From Brugia malayi (Eukaryota > Nematoda > Chromadorea > Rhabditida > Onchocercidae): a DNA stretch of 64,000 nt. Positions 1-11,533 of the stretch are shown here, piece after piece. The stretch lies in NCBI RefSeq assembly GCF_000002995.4, contig NW_025062479.1, forward strand, positions 5,697,221-5,761,220, given 5' to 3'. Position 1 is the stretch's first letter, and the number at the start of each line of letters is the position of its first letter. A program made the translations under genes and the position numbers. The notes under the pieces were generated by a model. That model was not told the DNA's origin. It did no database searches and saw only the letters and a program-made list of their open reading frames with translations.

Positions 1-1559
1 AGCAAAAATTTCTGCAAGATTCAACTAAATGGCACAACACAAAAACAAAATAAAATGGAAGAGTTACTTCTGTTTTTGATTTCTGGAATCCATTTACGAT
101 CATGTGCGTAATCTTTTACATTGAAGTATTCGTCGTTTTATCAGCAAACGTATACATCCACCATCTAAAAAAGCAAATAACGTTGCATATGGAAGATATG
201 ACAAAGCTAAAACAGCTCTTTGTGGAATACAAATGAACTATTTGCGCAGCTCATAAATCCATATTGTATTTTATTGCGATCTTTGTTAGTTTATATGTCA
301 CCAAAACAGTTACTAGAGACTTCTTAAAATAAGGGTGCTAGTACGATTTTTCTCGAGTGATGCAAGTGAAATGTGTAAAAAAAAGTAAATTAAGTTAATA
401 AATTCAATGAAATCATTTCAGAAACATATGTGGTTCTGAAAACATGCCTAGAAGCAGCAAGAGAGCACGAAACGATTCATCTAAGAATCAATATCACCGA
501 AAATACGACATGAACCGAGTAGTATTTATCACTGCAGTCTAGAAGGTCAATTCAGATCATAGCACCGTCAGCAGTACAACAGAGTTTGGAATAAAAAATC
601 CTATCGCAAATAAAATCAATATTGCAGATGGTTTCGCGGAGAGAAAGACGATCTTCATCCATGATATTGACTCTTTCTTCAGCATTTATGAGCACAGTTT
701 TCTCTCAGTCTTAACCGAAGCGTCTTGTTCTGTCAATTTTCCTAAAAAGCTTACAAATACTGTCGCAGCGCTCAAAACAAAGAAGAAATCATGAAAAGTA
801 ACCGAGGAAGTCCAACATATCGATTTCAAAGTAACTTCATCCTTTGGATGATCCTCTAACCATTCTGTTCAACACCAATGTCGGAAATCGAGTGCATCGA
901 ATTTAAAGTGCAGTTTGTGGGGTTGTGAGAGTCACGGAGGTTTCTGAAATGATGTTTTAGGGCATCCAAATTCATTGTATTCTCGACAGAAGGCATTAAA
1001 AAAGGTAAAAAAGGCCGGATGCCAAACGTTTCTTAATCTCTTTTGCTAATTAGAGACAGTACTACGAAGATGACACCTTAACGAGAAGTGTACCTTTTGA
1101 TGATACGTTTTTCCTCGATGACAGGGACATATCGAGAAAGTTAAGAAAAGTGGATGGTCACAATCCATCTCATCAAAAAATCGTAACAGTGCTCATGATT
1201 AGTCAGCGACAGAATCGCATTTCCACATCATATAGTATTAACAAGACGTTATGGTAAACAGAAACCTGGTAGAATGCTAATCATTTATTAAGCGGTTCGT
1301 ATGAATCAGACTTTAATAAAGAAAACTGCATGCTTATTTAGAGGTAACCTCTCCGTCAAACACATAAATGAAGGCGTTTTGGGAGTCACATAGTTGAACA
1401 TAGCCAGCAATAATGTGATATAGATTGAAAATAAATTAATGAGTGCGGCTCTTTCACCATTGGTCAGAAATGAAAGATAAAAATTACTGATCGAGCTTTG
1501 TTGAATCCTTAAATTGTGATAAGCGGTGAAGATCTTGTAAATTTACCTAGAGCCCGACA
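1..1559. other. Intergenic, no gene seen
   Basis: AT-rich sequence without an open frame that looks coding and without consistent splice signals on either strand. I see no RNA gene or repeat here. Confidence 0.5.
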
Positions 1560-3521
1560 TCTGTTGTTTTGAAAATTCTTTCCAAATGTCAGCTGAAGAT
1601 TTGAAAAACATCGAAACAGCAGACACAGTTTTAAGGGATCAGATTATGAGTGAACTGGATGAAGAACAATTCACTGTGTTATATTTAAAGCAAGGATAAG
1701 TAGGACAAAGAAAGATGCCATACTCTTCAAGTATATTTGTAGAAATTATTCGGAAGGCTGGTTAAAACATATGGGAGAACACAAGAAAGCTGGAAATTGA
1801 AGAAGGAAAGAAATATTGCCTGAGCTTGTAATTAGCAATGGTGTAAGTAGTAAAATTAGTAAAATACAAGGTAACTGTGAACAAGACTATAAACTTAGGA
1901 AACTGGTTGGTAGCGACATAACACTTGCTTGGGACAAAACCAGCAATTTTAATCAAATGAAATTATTTGAATCAAGTAATCCGACGGTTATAGCAATATA
2001 CTCAAAAGGGCTGGTGATTTGGTCTGGAGACTCAAAATCTTTGAGTAACCAAGTAACTTGCGTTTTACTTTATTTTGTCTCTCTTCGCTTACTGCTTTTC
2101 AAAAAAGTATCAGAAGTGCAATTGCACTTGTAAAAACTTTGTTTGCAGAGCATGAATAAACGATGCAATCAATTTGCATTAATTTTTGCAGTTTGCATTG
2201 CAACTCTCTAATGATTTTTCCCTATTCACAGAAATTATTTAAAAGACTGGTTTGCTGTTAAAAAACAAAAACGAAAAAAGCATATTCACTGGAAAATTAA
2301 GATTTGGAATCTGCAAGCTTCCTGAATAAGCATCTTTAGATAAAGTAAAGCTTATCCTTTCTTAACTTTCAATTTCAATTTAACAGGTGACAGTGAAGCG
2401 TTTGATACAAGCTTAATATCAAATAAAAATGAAATATCATCTAACTTAAAGCCAACAGTCTCAAAAAAAAAAAAAAAAAGCTGCGGTAAACGATAGCAAA
2501 AATTTGCTGGAGTTAGGAAGGTACTTAGCCGAAGAGTGCCAAGAAAAGTTGAAATTCCAACTTTCCTAAAGAGCAAAATAATTCTGCTATATCTGAGAAA
2601 AACTTCTTGAGATAAGAGCAAGTTTGAGCAAATTAAAGAAGAAGTTAAGAAAACTGTTAATCTTGATGATCAGATTAAAACTCTATAGAATGGATAAATG
2701 ATCTACAAAAGAAAATTCATAAACCCGAGCAACATAGTAAATTATTTATGTTTAGAAAGTCAAAAAAAAAAAACATACGATTGAAGAAAGGAGCAAAAAT
2801 TCAGTTAAGAGGACTAACTAAAGCTAGATGGAGAGCTGGACTTGATAAAGGATTTTAAAATGATAAAGGCTTAGGAATTTTAGGTTTTGTAAATAAATCA
2901 CGTGATACAAATTAAAACTTTACTGCAAAGTAACAACATAAAAGCAAGGGGAAGAAAAGAGCTAAAAGAAATGTATAAAGACTGAAACAGTGAAATGAGC
3001 AAAAGTAAAAAGGCTTTGTTTCAGAAAATCATTGGTATACTTGTAAATTAAGAGAGGGCAGAACTGCATCATCCAATTAATTATGAAATTTGTATAAACA
3101 GTGCAACAGCCATGGCAAGCCTCAAAGGGAAATATTTAAGACTGTACGAACGCATTACAGTTTGCAAGTTGTGTAACAAGTGATATTATGACGTTACTAT
3201 GGCACTTATACAACAAATTAACTAACTCTGTTTCTAAATCTTAATGCGGTAAAGCTTCAATTTTTAGCTTATTAAGCTTCCTTTTGTTATAGTTCTTTTA
3301 TAGCATCAATGAGACTTAGCTCCTTACCATCAAGTTTGATTTTAACGTCTATGTTTTTCTCTAAATCTTCATAACTTGGTTTGCTACCTACTATTTTAAT
3401 ATTGCTATCAGAACTATATGCAATGTTGCATTTTTTTTCCCATTGATGTAATATTTAAACTGCAATTCAGAGGAATTAGCTAAGTCATAACATCCGACTC
3501 TAACTTTTTTGTATCATCACC

Positions 3522-3602
3522 ACATCAAATGGACGGCATTCTCTAAATTTTTTTTTTTTTTTTTTTTCTGTCAACATCAAATGGACGGCATTCTCTAAAT
3601 TT
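3522..3602. repeat. 29-bp direct repeat flanking a poly-T tract
   Basis: The sequence beginning acatcaaatggacggcattc occurs at 3522-3550 and again at 3574-3602, separated by a run of about 20 T and a few other bases. It lies inside the minus-strand decayed frame, so one copy is a secondary duplication. Either slippage around the T-tract or an insertion that duplicated its target could make it. Confidence 0.8.
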
Positions 3603-4150
3603 TTTTGACAAGGTTAATTTTTCATTTAGCTGATCTTCTTTACAGAATTGTAAATCATGCTTGTTAGTTAATGCTTACTATATAAAGAGTTATACTTTTT
3701 ATCTGGGTTAGATTTTCTAGATAACAATCTGACATTCACTGCTTTCTTACAACTATTTCCTGATATTATCATAATCTTTATCTCAATAAAATATTGGTCA
3801 ACATCGTATTCTCTGCAAATCAAAATGGATATATTATGTTGTAGACGAGTGACATGTAATCTTGATTAACCATAGTGTATCTAGGAATAATAATCATTGA
3901 AATAAAATCCAATGGGATTCAGTGTAGATGAGGAATAAGAAATTCATTCAGACGAGTAGAACAGGTTTAAAATGACTGCGTTTGAACGAAGCGGTTGCAT
4001 CTCAATACTATCTAAAAGATTGAATGATATACCCAGTTGACTTCAATTTCTGTTATATAAATAGGCCGAAATCAAAAATTATAATTAACTCAATTGGGGG
4101 AATTAATTTGCAATGAAAAAAGCAAAATCAACTCTTGATCATGGGAAAAA

Positions 4151-4275
4151 TAATGGATTGGTAGTAAGTATAAATATATAATATAAATAATGGATTGGTA
4201 GTAAGTATAAATATATAATATAAATAATGGATTGGTAGTAAGTATAAATATATAATATAAATAATGGATTGGTAG
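4151..4275. repeat. 37-bp tandem repeat, about 3.4 copies
   Basis: The word taatggattggtagtaagt starts at 4151, 4188 and 4225, and a truncated copy starts at 4262, giving an exact 37-bp period. It produces a spurious repetitive minus-strand frame over 4128-4340, which should not be read as a gene. Confidence 0.9.
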
Positions 4276-5000
4276 CGAGATAATGACTGGTGGAGCAGAT
4301 CCTTCAGACTGCTATGCAGGATGAAGTCTGGTGTTACCAAATTATGTCATGAAAGATTTGAAATTTAATTATTTTGGGAGAGGTTACTGATCTCAGGGAG
4401 ATTCATTGGAATATATGAAGTAACAGAAGGAAGTAATAATTCCTTTATTAGTAGAAGCAGTAGTACAATAATTTGATAAAGAATTGAAGGTGAACTCTAC
4501 CAGTTCTTGGTAAAAACACACAATGCCCCTTCTTAACAAGGATGTTAATCATAATTTACAATTAGTGACAGTGAGGTCAACTAAATGAGGAACTGATACC
4601 GTGTAAACAATAGATAAAAGATTTATCCATTAAACGTAAGATTGGAAACATAAACATTATTTGCAAGATTTCATTGCAAATATTTCTTACTCATATTCTA
4701 AACTGTCATACAATATTTTAGAGTTTCGTGATATTAAAATCCACGACAGATTGTCCCAAGATAGAAATGAAGTTGCTGTGGAAAATATTATACATGAAGT
4801 TCAAAATGCATTCAAATTCAAAAAACAAAATACGAAAGGTCCGTTTGAAAATGTCATCATACAAAGTAGAGCGACAATAGTACATGCTGCTTTTTTTCTG
4901 TCACTATATTCGAATTTTTTTAAGGTAACAAATTAGGTATAAACTTTGATTTAAATTCAATTAGAACTCGTTTTACTGTTTTCATTTCTCGATTTCAATA

Positions 5001-7240
5001 ACTCAGCCACTCTGTCAAGTATCATTTTTTCCTTTTCTGGCTAATCTAACTAAGACCATTATTAGATTGATACTGAAGAAAAACAAAAAAATCGCCCAAG
5101 TGTTGATAACTGATAACGATCTTTCCAAAGTCACTAATTTTTGCGAATATTAGATTTTTAATTCTTTAATTTAGCTTTCTTAATACTAACAATCTTAGTC
5201 TATTAGATAATAATCTTTATTCAATAATTTATTACAAATTAACAAGAGTTAACACTATCTGTATATGTAAGGGGTGGATCCTTTCACGACATAAGAAAGT
5301 AATCTGAGATGTGCAAGAAGTCAGATACTAAACCAATGAAAAATATGGAAATGTTTTGTAATCGGAAAATACTGGCTAACATCAAATTCTCCATGTAAAT
5401 TTGTTAGCTAAAAATTTTCACACTAATTTTCACTTACTTTACACTCACTTATTACTGTAAGAAATTTATCGTCTTAGATTCATTCTCAAATCGACAGGTT
5501 CAGAATCAGATATTCTATTTCACTCCTATTTTACAAAAGTTACTGTTATCATTTTTATTATCATTTTTATCCAGTACAGAATTAAATAAATTTTCTTACA
5601 CCTGAAAGATGCTAGTATTGGCTGTAGTAATAATAACAATCATCTCAGGAACAATGTTCCGCTTTGCTGCCACAATCAATCTTCGCCAGATAGAAAACCA
5701 TTATGTTGATAAACTTTATAAAATTTCTTCAAGTACAAATCATCCAGAAAAGTCATTTAAGTTGTAGTTTTATCATGTCCTACTTTATATGAATTTGTGG
5801 CAAAAATGGTAAAATCGTCTTCGGAATGTTTCGAGTTTTCTTCATCTTAGCATTTCCTTCTAATATGGTTGATACTGATTTTGTCTTCAAACAAATTGCA
5901 GAAATTGAAAATCATGAGAACTGATATGCTTTCGTTTCAAATAGAAATGTGCATCTTTAACAAATTTATAACGCATAAATGCAAACTTCTCGTTAACTAA
6001 TTCATAAAAGTGGCATAAATCGGAAATGTTCACTGATCTCTTACTGGAATGTAAGCAGTTGATATCAACTTATTCGCTATGTTTATTGGTAACCCTGATT
6101 AGCATTTTTCCGGAACCATTTTTTTTTTTTCACATGTGTTAATTTGTTCGTCAGTTAAGTGATTAATAATCTATACTGTAAGTACTCTAGAACACTCTGA
6201 AACGAATTTCCAGAAAATGTAGCAGTTTGGGAGTTTGGAATAAAGCTTAGTAAAGCAGATCTACTTTAAACTTCATATTCGTCACATATTCGGTTAAAGA
6301 TACTCATCAGTTTTGATAAATTGTTCTGAAGAATTTGAAAATTTTGCAGACAACGTTACCCGGAGTTTAACTGAGCTCACTGAGAATTTACGCATGAACA
6401 TCGCACTTGGACATATAAAGTCTAAAGCAAATGATTTTGTATCCATTTCATTAATTTAATTTGCTTCCAGAAAATATTGGAATCCTGATCCATGGAGTAT
6501 GATCCTTGGAATATACTTTAAACTCAAAATAATAATAGTTAATAGTACAGTTAATAGCACATAAAAATGCCCAATATCAAGACTCAGAAACCCTTACAAG
6601 ATAATTTTTACTGTTAGAAAAACTAAATATTTATTTAAGGTTTCACTTTAAAGGACATCATGCGGCTTCCCCAAAATTGATTATCCTCGCCATCTTCAGA
6701 TTTCATAAAATGTTAAATAATAAATACTTGACCATTCCATGTATAATAAATAGAGAATAACTTATCTTAAATAAATTAGCTACCTACACAAAAAAAAAAT
6801 CTTAACAACTGTTGCCTACAGCGATGCACAAAGAAATAATATACGTATGAATTTATAAAGTAATGTATGAAGTTTTTGAATCCTGTTCATCCAGTACTTC
6901 CGGATTTCAGGAAAACAAAAAACATCTTCACTGAGATTTTTAATTCTGAGTTTGCATTCAAAATGTCATCCCTAAATAAGATTCTGCTCCAAAGGAAAAA
7001 AAGGAAGAAGCAACAAAAGCAGTGATCATAGTTCACTACGTGTTTTTGTAGGTTCTTTTTTTGAAGAAAACACGATACAACTCAAATTTCAGCTTACAAT
7101 TAATATTCTCAATATACCTTTCCTAATGTCAATTAAGGAAAACATCCTTAATAGCTAACAGCTAAATTAGATGAAAACGAAAAAATGATACCTAATAAGA
7201 CACATATGTATCAGGCAAAATATCACAATCAATCACAGAA
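5001..7240. other. Intergenic, nothing recognised
   Basis: AT-rich sequence with several short homopolymer runs. No coding frame or repeat stands out. The last ~100 bases are probably the 3' UTR and downstream flank of the minus-strand gene that ends at 7241. Confidence 0.5.
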
Positions 7241-10200
7241 TCAATGAAGTAACATCTGAGCTTTTAATTTACTGATTGTCCTATCTTTTTCCACCAATTC
7301 CTTACGCAAAGCATCATTTTCCTTAAGAAGTTGTTTCACAACATCGCTGTCCTCTATTTTCTGGAACAGTCAAATTTCAGAAAGTTCTTCAGACTCATTA
7401 TTATGTATAAAGCAATCAGTAGAGAAAGAGAAACATACCAGTGAGGTGGATTTGTTGGCGCCTTCTGTTGCTGCTGAGTTCTGAAAAAAATCCGAATCAG
7501 TAATGAAGAAAACAATGAATAAAGCGATTCATTAGTAGATCAGCTAATTAAATTTTAGACAAAGAAATGATGAAATAATTCGAGTTTTTTTTACAGATGC
7601 ATTCATAACTGATTTTAATATTCAGTCAAAAAGTTAATAGTCGCAAATTAAGAATGACTTTCTTAAGTACAAAAAGATACAAATTTCTGGAATAATTTGC
7701 ACGGCTCTACGCTCCTGGCCAACACTTAAAAACCTTATAAAAAAGAACGGATGGTAGTAATATAATACGATAAACATGCATTAATCAATCTTCTCAATTC
7801 CAGCAGTTGATTTTTTATGTACACAACATCATTACACGATGATTCATACATCGCTACGCTAGGAAATGCAACGATCTTATTTTCATTGATCAGTGCTTCA
7901 TCATATGCTTGATTCCTGTAGAAAAACGCAAAATTAGTATTTAAATTTCAAATCTATGAAGCGTAGTTTATAAGAATAAAATAAAGTCGAAATAGAAGTT
8001 TTTACTGATGACACAATTCCATATCAAATTCGAGTGTAATTCCACAAAAGAAAATAATTTTATCAAAATTAGCAAACAGTCAACAAAAGCATGAATGTGG
8101 AATTTCTACAATGAAAAAAAAAATTACTGTCAAGACAAGCTATAGCTTCGAATGCATCAATGATAGGATATTTTTTGCTGGTTTCAAACAACTGTTATCA
8201 TTATCGGAAGACTATAGAATTAACTAATTGTTTCCCAAAATGTTTTCGGATGTTAAAAGTACTTCTGATTCTGAATTTAGGAATTCTTAATGAAAACTGA
8301 CCTCAAACTACAGACTGTAAAAAAAGTAAGATTACGCTTGAAAAATAATGTTTAAATCAAAGGTATAAATTTATTGACAGAAGATAAAAAGGCAGCAATG
8401 TAGTCACAATAAAATTAAACTCAAAGTTACGGAAAGCACCTGAGATAAGCTACTCAATATAATGCTTACTTGTAATGACCTGTAACTGAATCTTGTGGAA
8501 CAGCTGATCCATGATCAAGGTCGCGTGGTGGTGGTCGCCGTGAGCGAGATCGACCTGTCCTAAAATTAATACATCCATAAGCATATCAAATTTATGGAAC
8601 AATTATTTATCGCTGCACAGAAACCATTATCCATAGTCCATCAGGTGCAACCAAATCGGAAGCACAAATATTATAACAACACTGCAGAACTAGTAGATAT
8701 CTTCAGTGTTTTTGAATATGAACAAAACAAAGTACACAAGACCTAATGGAGCAGTATGCAACCTTAACTTACTAAATACTTTACAACTTCAAATATAAGC
8801 TGTTTTCTAATCCACACTTATCTCTGATTTTAAGAGGTAGAGGGAATAAAAGGCAGGAGCAATTCCTATGAAAAGTCCCTTGACACATATAGATGAAACA
8901 TGGACAAACACGCGTAGTAGAAAGCTGCTTGTCCGAAACTTGCATTTCTGCATATTCGCATTTCCTACAAATGAGTAGTTAAAATGTACTTGTATCATTT
9001 CAAGGCAATGCCTGAATATAATAGAACTGGTTAATAGAACTTACAGGCTGCTTAAGTCTCCTTGACTGATAAATAAATATATTTATATTTACATAAATTT
9101 AGTAGCAGGTTTACTAGAGGAAGTAGCCATCTTTTGCAGAAAAATATGAACAGTAATTAGATCAAGATGAAAAAAACAATACCTCAATCGAAATCAAAAC
9201 TCTCTTAAAGTCTGAAACCGAATTTACATAAGCCTAAATCAGAAAACAAATTGTCTTTAATGCACTAATCAACTGTGAATAAATAGCACACCTTCAGCCA
9301 TCCACTTCAGTGCACTATCAAGAAAACTAAAACTTCACTCTCCCATGTGGAATAGTACAATGCACAGTTGTTTACAACTAAATATGTTACAATAATGTAC
9401 AGGAATGCCTTTTCACACTTTTATGCGGTCTGAAATAACTAGCCGACAAGCTGGATTTATTAAGGTAGAAAGCAACCCATACGGCCAGCAGCAATGATGA
9501 AGGATTTCTTGAACAACAGAAATAATAGATTCATATTTCGGTGCGCCTCAGCTCACCGCCTTCAACGAATTTTGAAGTTACTTAGAGTAAAGTAATAGAA
9601 AACAAATCCGTCAAGATTAGTCAGGAATAAAACTAAAAACATGAAAAAAAAAAAAAAAAAAACCAGTACTTCTTGTGAAGCGAAAAATTAAGTAAAATGA
9701 TGAATTCGGCTAGTTGGAACATAAAAAAAACGATGTCACTTTTTGTAGACTAAAGAGCACACGTAATTTGATTTACGAATAATAATATAAGAATATAAAC
9801 ACATAAATAGATAAATGAATAAACAAATATAAATAAATAAACAAAAATAAATGAATAAATAAATTAATTTAGTTAAAGAAATAAACATAAACAAATGAAT
9901 AAATTAAATAAATAATAAATAAATCAATAAAACAAAATGGATTAATAAACAAACATAAAGAATATAAATAATAAACAGATAAATAGATAGTAAACAAATT
10001 AATTAAACATGTTAATTAACTATTAAATAAATAGATTAAGTAGACAAGTAAATAAAATTAATTGATTTGTATATGTAATTAAATTTGTTGAAATAGGATG
10101 GTACGGCAAACTGAAAATGGAAATAATGGATACTGTGTGACTACCGAACTTAAGTTTAATTCAAAAAGTGTAGCAATGAAGACGATCGATAAGCAGAAGG

Positions 10201-10450
10201 TAATAAGCCAGAAGAGAGAAATTAAATAGAGGTTTGAGAGTAACAATTGCGCAAAAAGTTAAGCAGATGCTCACCTCACCGACTTGATCAACGTGTTCAG
10301 CAGCAGACAGTCAGCCATCACAGCACAGCCGCACCAGCACCATTCACACAAACCACTCCACCACAAACATCCAAATGGAAACGGAAAGAGCGGAGGAGCG
10401 AAAAGGGTCTTGTCATTGTCGTCAACGTCATCACCATCGCCGCCTAACAT
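7241..10450 (-). CDS. Small coiled-coil protein, unidentified (5 exons)
   Basis: Exons in transcript order: 10450-10275, 8559-8470, 7915-7776, 7473-7439, 7360-7241. All phases agree and the sum is 561 nt (186 aa). The first ATG gives a Cys/Trp-rich leader; a second in-frame Met at codon 45 (10318-10316, starting MADCLLLNTL) would give 142 aa and may be the true start. After an Arg/Pro-rich stretch (RSRSRRPPPRD) comes a conserved-looking block ending VYIKNQLLELRRLI. The C-terminal ~40 residues form a heptad-like Leu/Lys/Glu helix (VVKQLLKENDALRKELVEKD), so dimerisation through a short coiled coil is likely. I do not recognise the family. The exon at 7473 uses the second of two acceptors 7 nt apart; using the first would create a stop. 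Intron 1 contains the AT-rich tract at 9780-10075. Confidence 0.72.
9780..10075. repeat. Imperfect (AAAT/AAAC)n low-complexity tract
   Basis: About 300 bases made of degenerate 4-base units such as aaataaataaac, almost free of G and C on the plus strand. It sits in intron 1 of the minus-strand coiled-coil gene. It is a simple-sequence expansion and not coding. Confidence 0.85.
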
Positions 10451-11533
10451 AACTGATTCTGCCCGTCTTCCTCATTGCCTATTTCACGGAGAACTAACTG
10501 TTCGAAAGTTTTGCTCTCTGGAAAGACCCCAGCTTTACCTCAAACGGTTAGAGAGAATTGGGGTGACCTTCACTATTTGATATAACAGATTCGCATGAAA
10601 TTCACTTAAAGTTTTTCGGAAATGGAAATCGTTTTTTCGGTAAAATATACATTTACTTGGAAAATCCGTACTTATCGGTACTTCAGACAGTCACCTCACA
10701 AGATTTGCTGCAAACGGAAAAATTCCGGAAGTACTCTTAAGACTTTCGAATTTTTAAGGTGTATTAAAAACCGTGCTTCAAAAGTTCCTCGAAGATATCC
10801 AATCTATATAGGACGCGTATAACATTTCTGCGTGTCTCTGACGTGCAGATACGTTCGTTTTCCAAACTAAATCTTCTGTATTGATTTCATTCCAAAGAAG
10901 ACGAATTGTAAATTAAAATCACAATTCCATAAGCTCAACTATTACGGATAAACTTAATAAAGCTGGCAAAAGAGAGAGACACACAGTGAATGAAAGGTTA
11001 AATTCTTTAAACATTTACTGATGATATCGACCATTGAATAATATAGTTTGGGTATCATTTAACACATTATTACGTTTCAAGATATTACAAAAGTTTTTTA
11101 GCCAAATAGCATATACGTCACCGAATATAGCAGTAGCTACTAGATGGTAAGGACTTGTATCAGTTAAACCAAATTCAGTAGCTATAAGAAATTAGCTGAT
11201 ACAATTGCCACAACAGATTTTCTAAAAATAAATTCACCATACTTCTGATATTTCAGAATTGCTGTATCAGAATACAACTGCAGGACTGATTTCACTTGTA
11301 TAAAAACACTCAGTACCGCAGAATTTTTGTCGTGAATTTAAATGCTATACAAATTAGCTGCGTTCATTACATTGTATAGAAACCAGAAAGTGGATTATAC
11401 ATAATTAAAAAATATTTTTCGGCTTGAACTGTGACTAGCAATTCTTGTAATCGCATTCTTTCGTTAATACCACTTGAATTCTATCTAAGCATCCCACAAA
11501 AAACACATTATAAAAATCGAAACTTTTTTTTTA
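10451..11533. other. Intergenic between two minus-strand genes
   Basis: Contains the 5' flank of the coiled-coil gene (starting at 10450) and the 3' flank of the next minus-strand gene (ending at 11534). Short plus-strand frames at 10284-10822 are shadows of the first exon or chance openings. No other feature is seen. Confidence 0.5.

Larger units (their letters stand above)
1560..5000. pseudogene. Decayed coding-like island, possible dead gene(s) or bacterial-to-host transfer
   Basis: Short stretches read like protein but are broken by stops and frameshifts. On plus: 1816-2060 (frame containing SDITLAWDKTSNFNQMK), about 2390-2570 (frame containing LLELGRYLAEECQEKLKFQL, shifted across an A-tract near 2462), and 4661-4936 (frame containing HDRLSQDRNEVAVENIIHEV). 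On minus: about 3240-3640 (frame containing GSKPSYEDLEKNIDVKIKL). There are no worm-like splice junctions joining them. Filarial nuclear genomes are known to carry decayed Wolbachia DNA, and the amino-acid style would fit, but I recognise no family, so this source is inference only. A dead host gene or transposon is an equal alternative. Confidence 0.35.

Noticed and set aside
4128..4340. Minus-strand open frame with repeated Tyr/Leu segments
   Set aside because: It is the 37-bp tandem repeat translated; no independent coding evidence.
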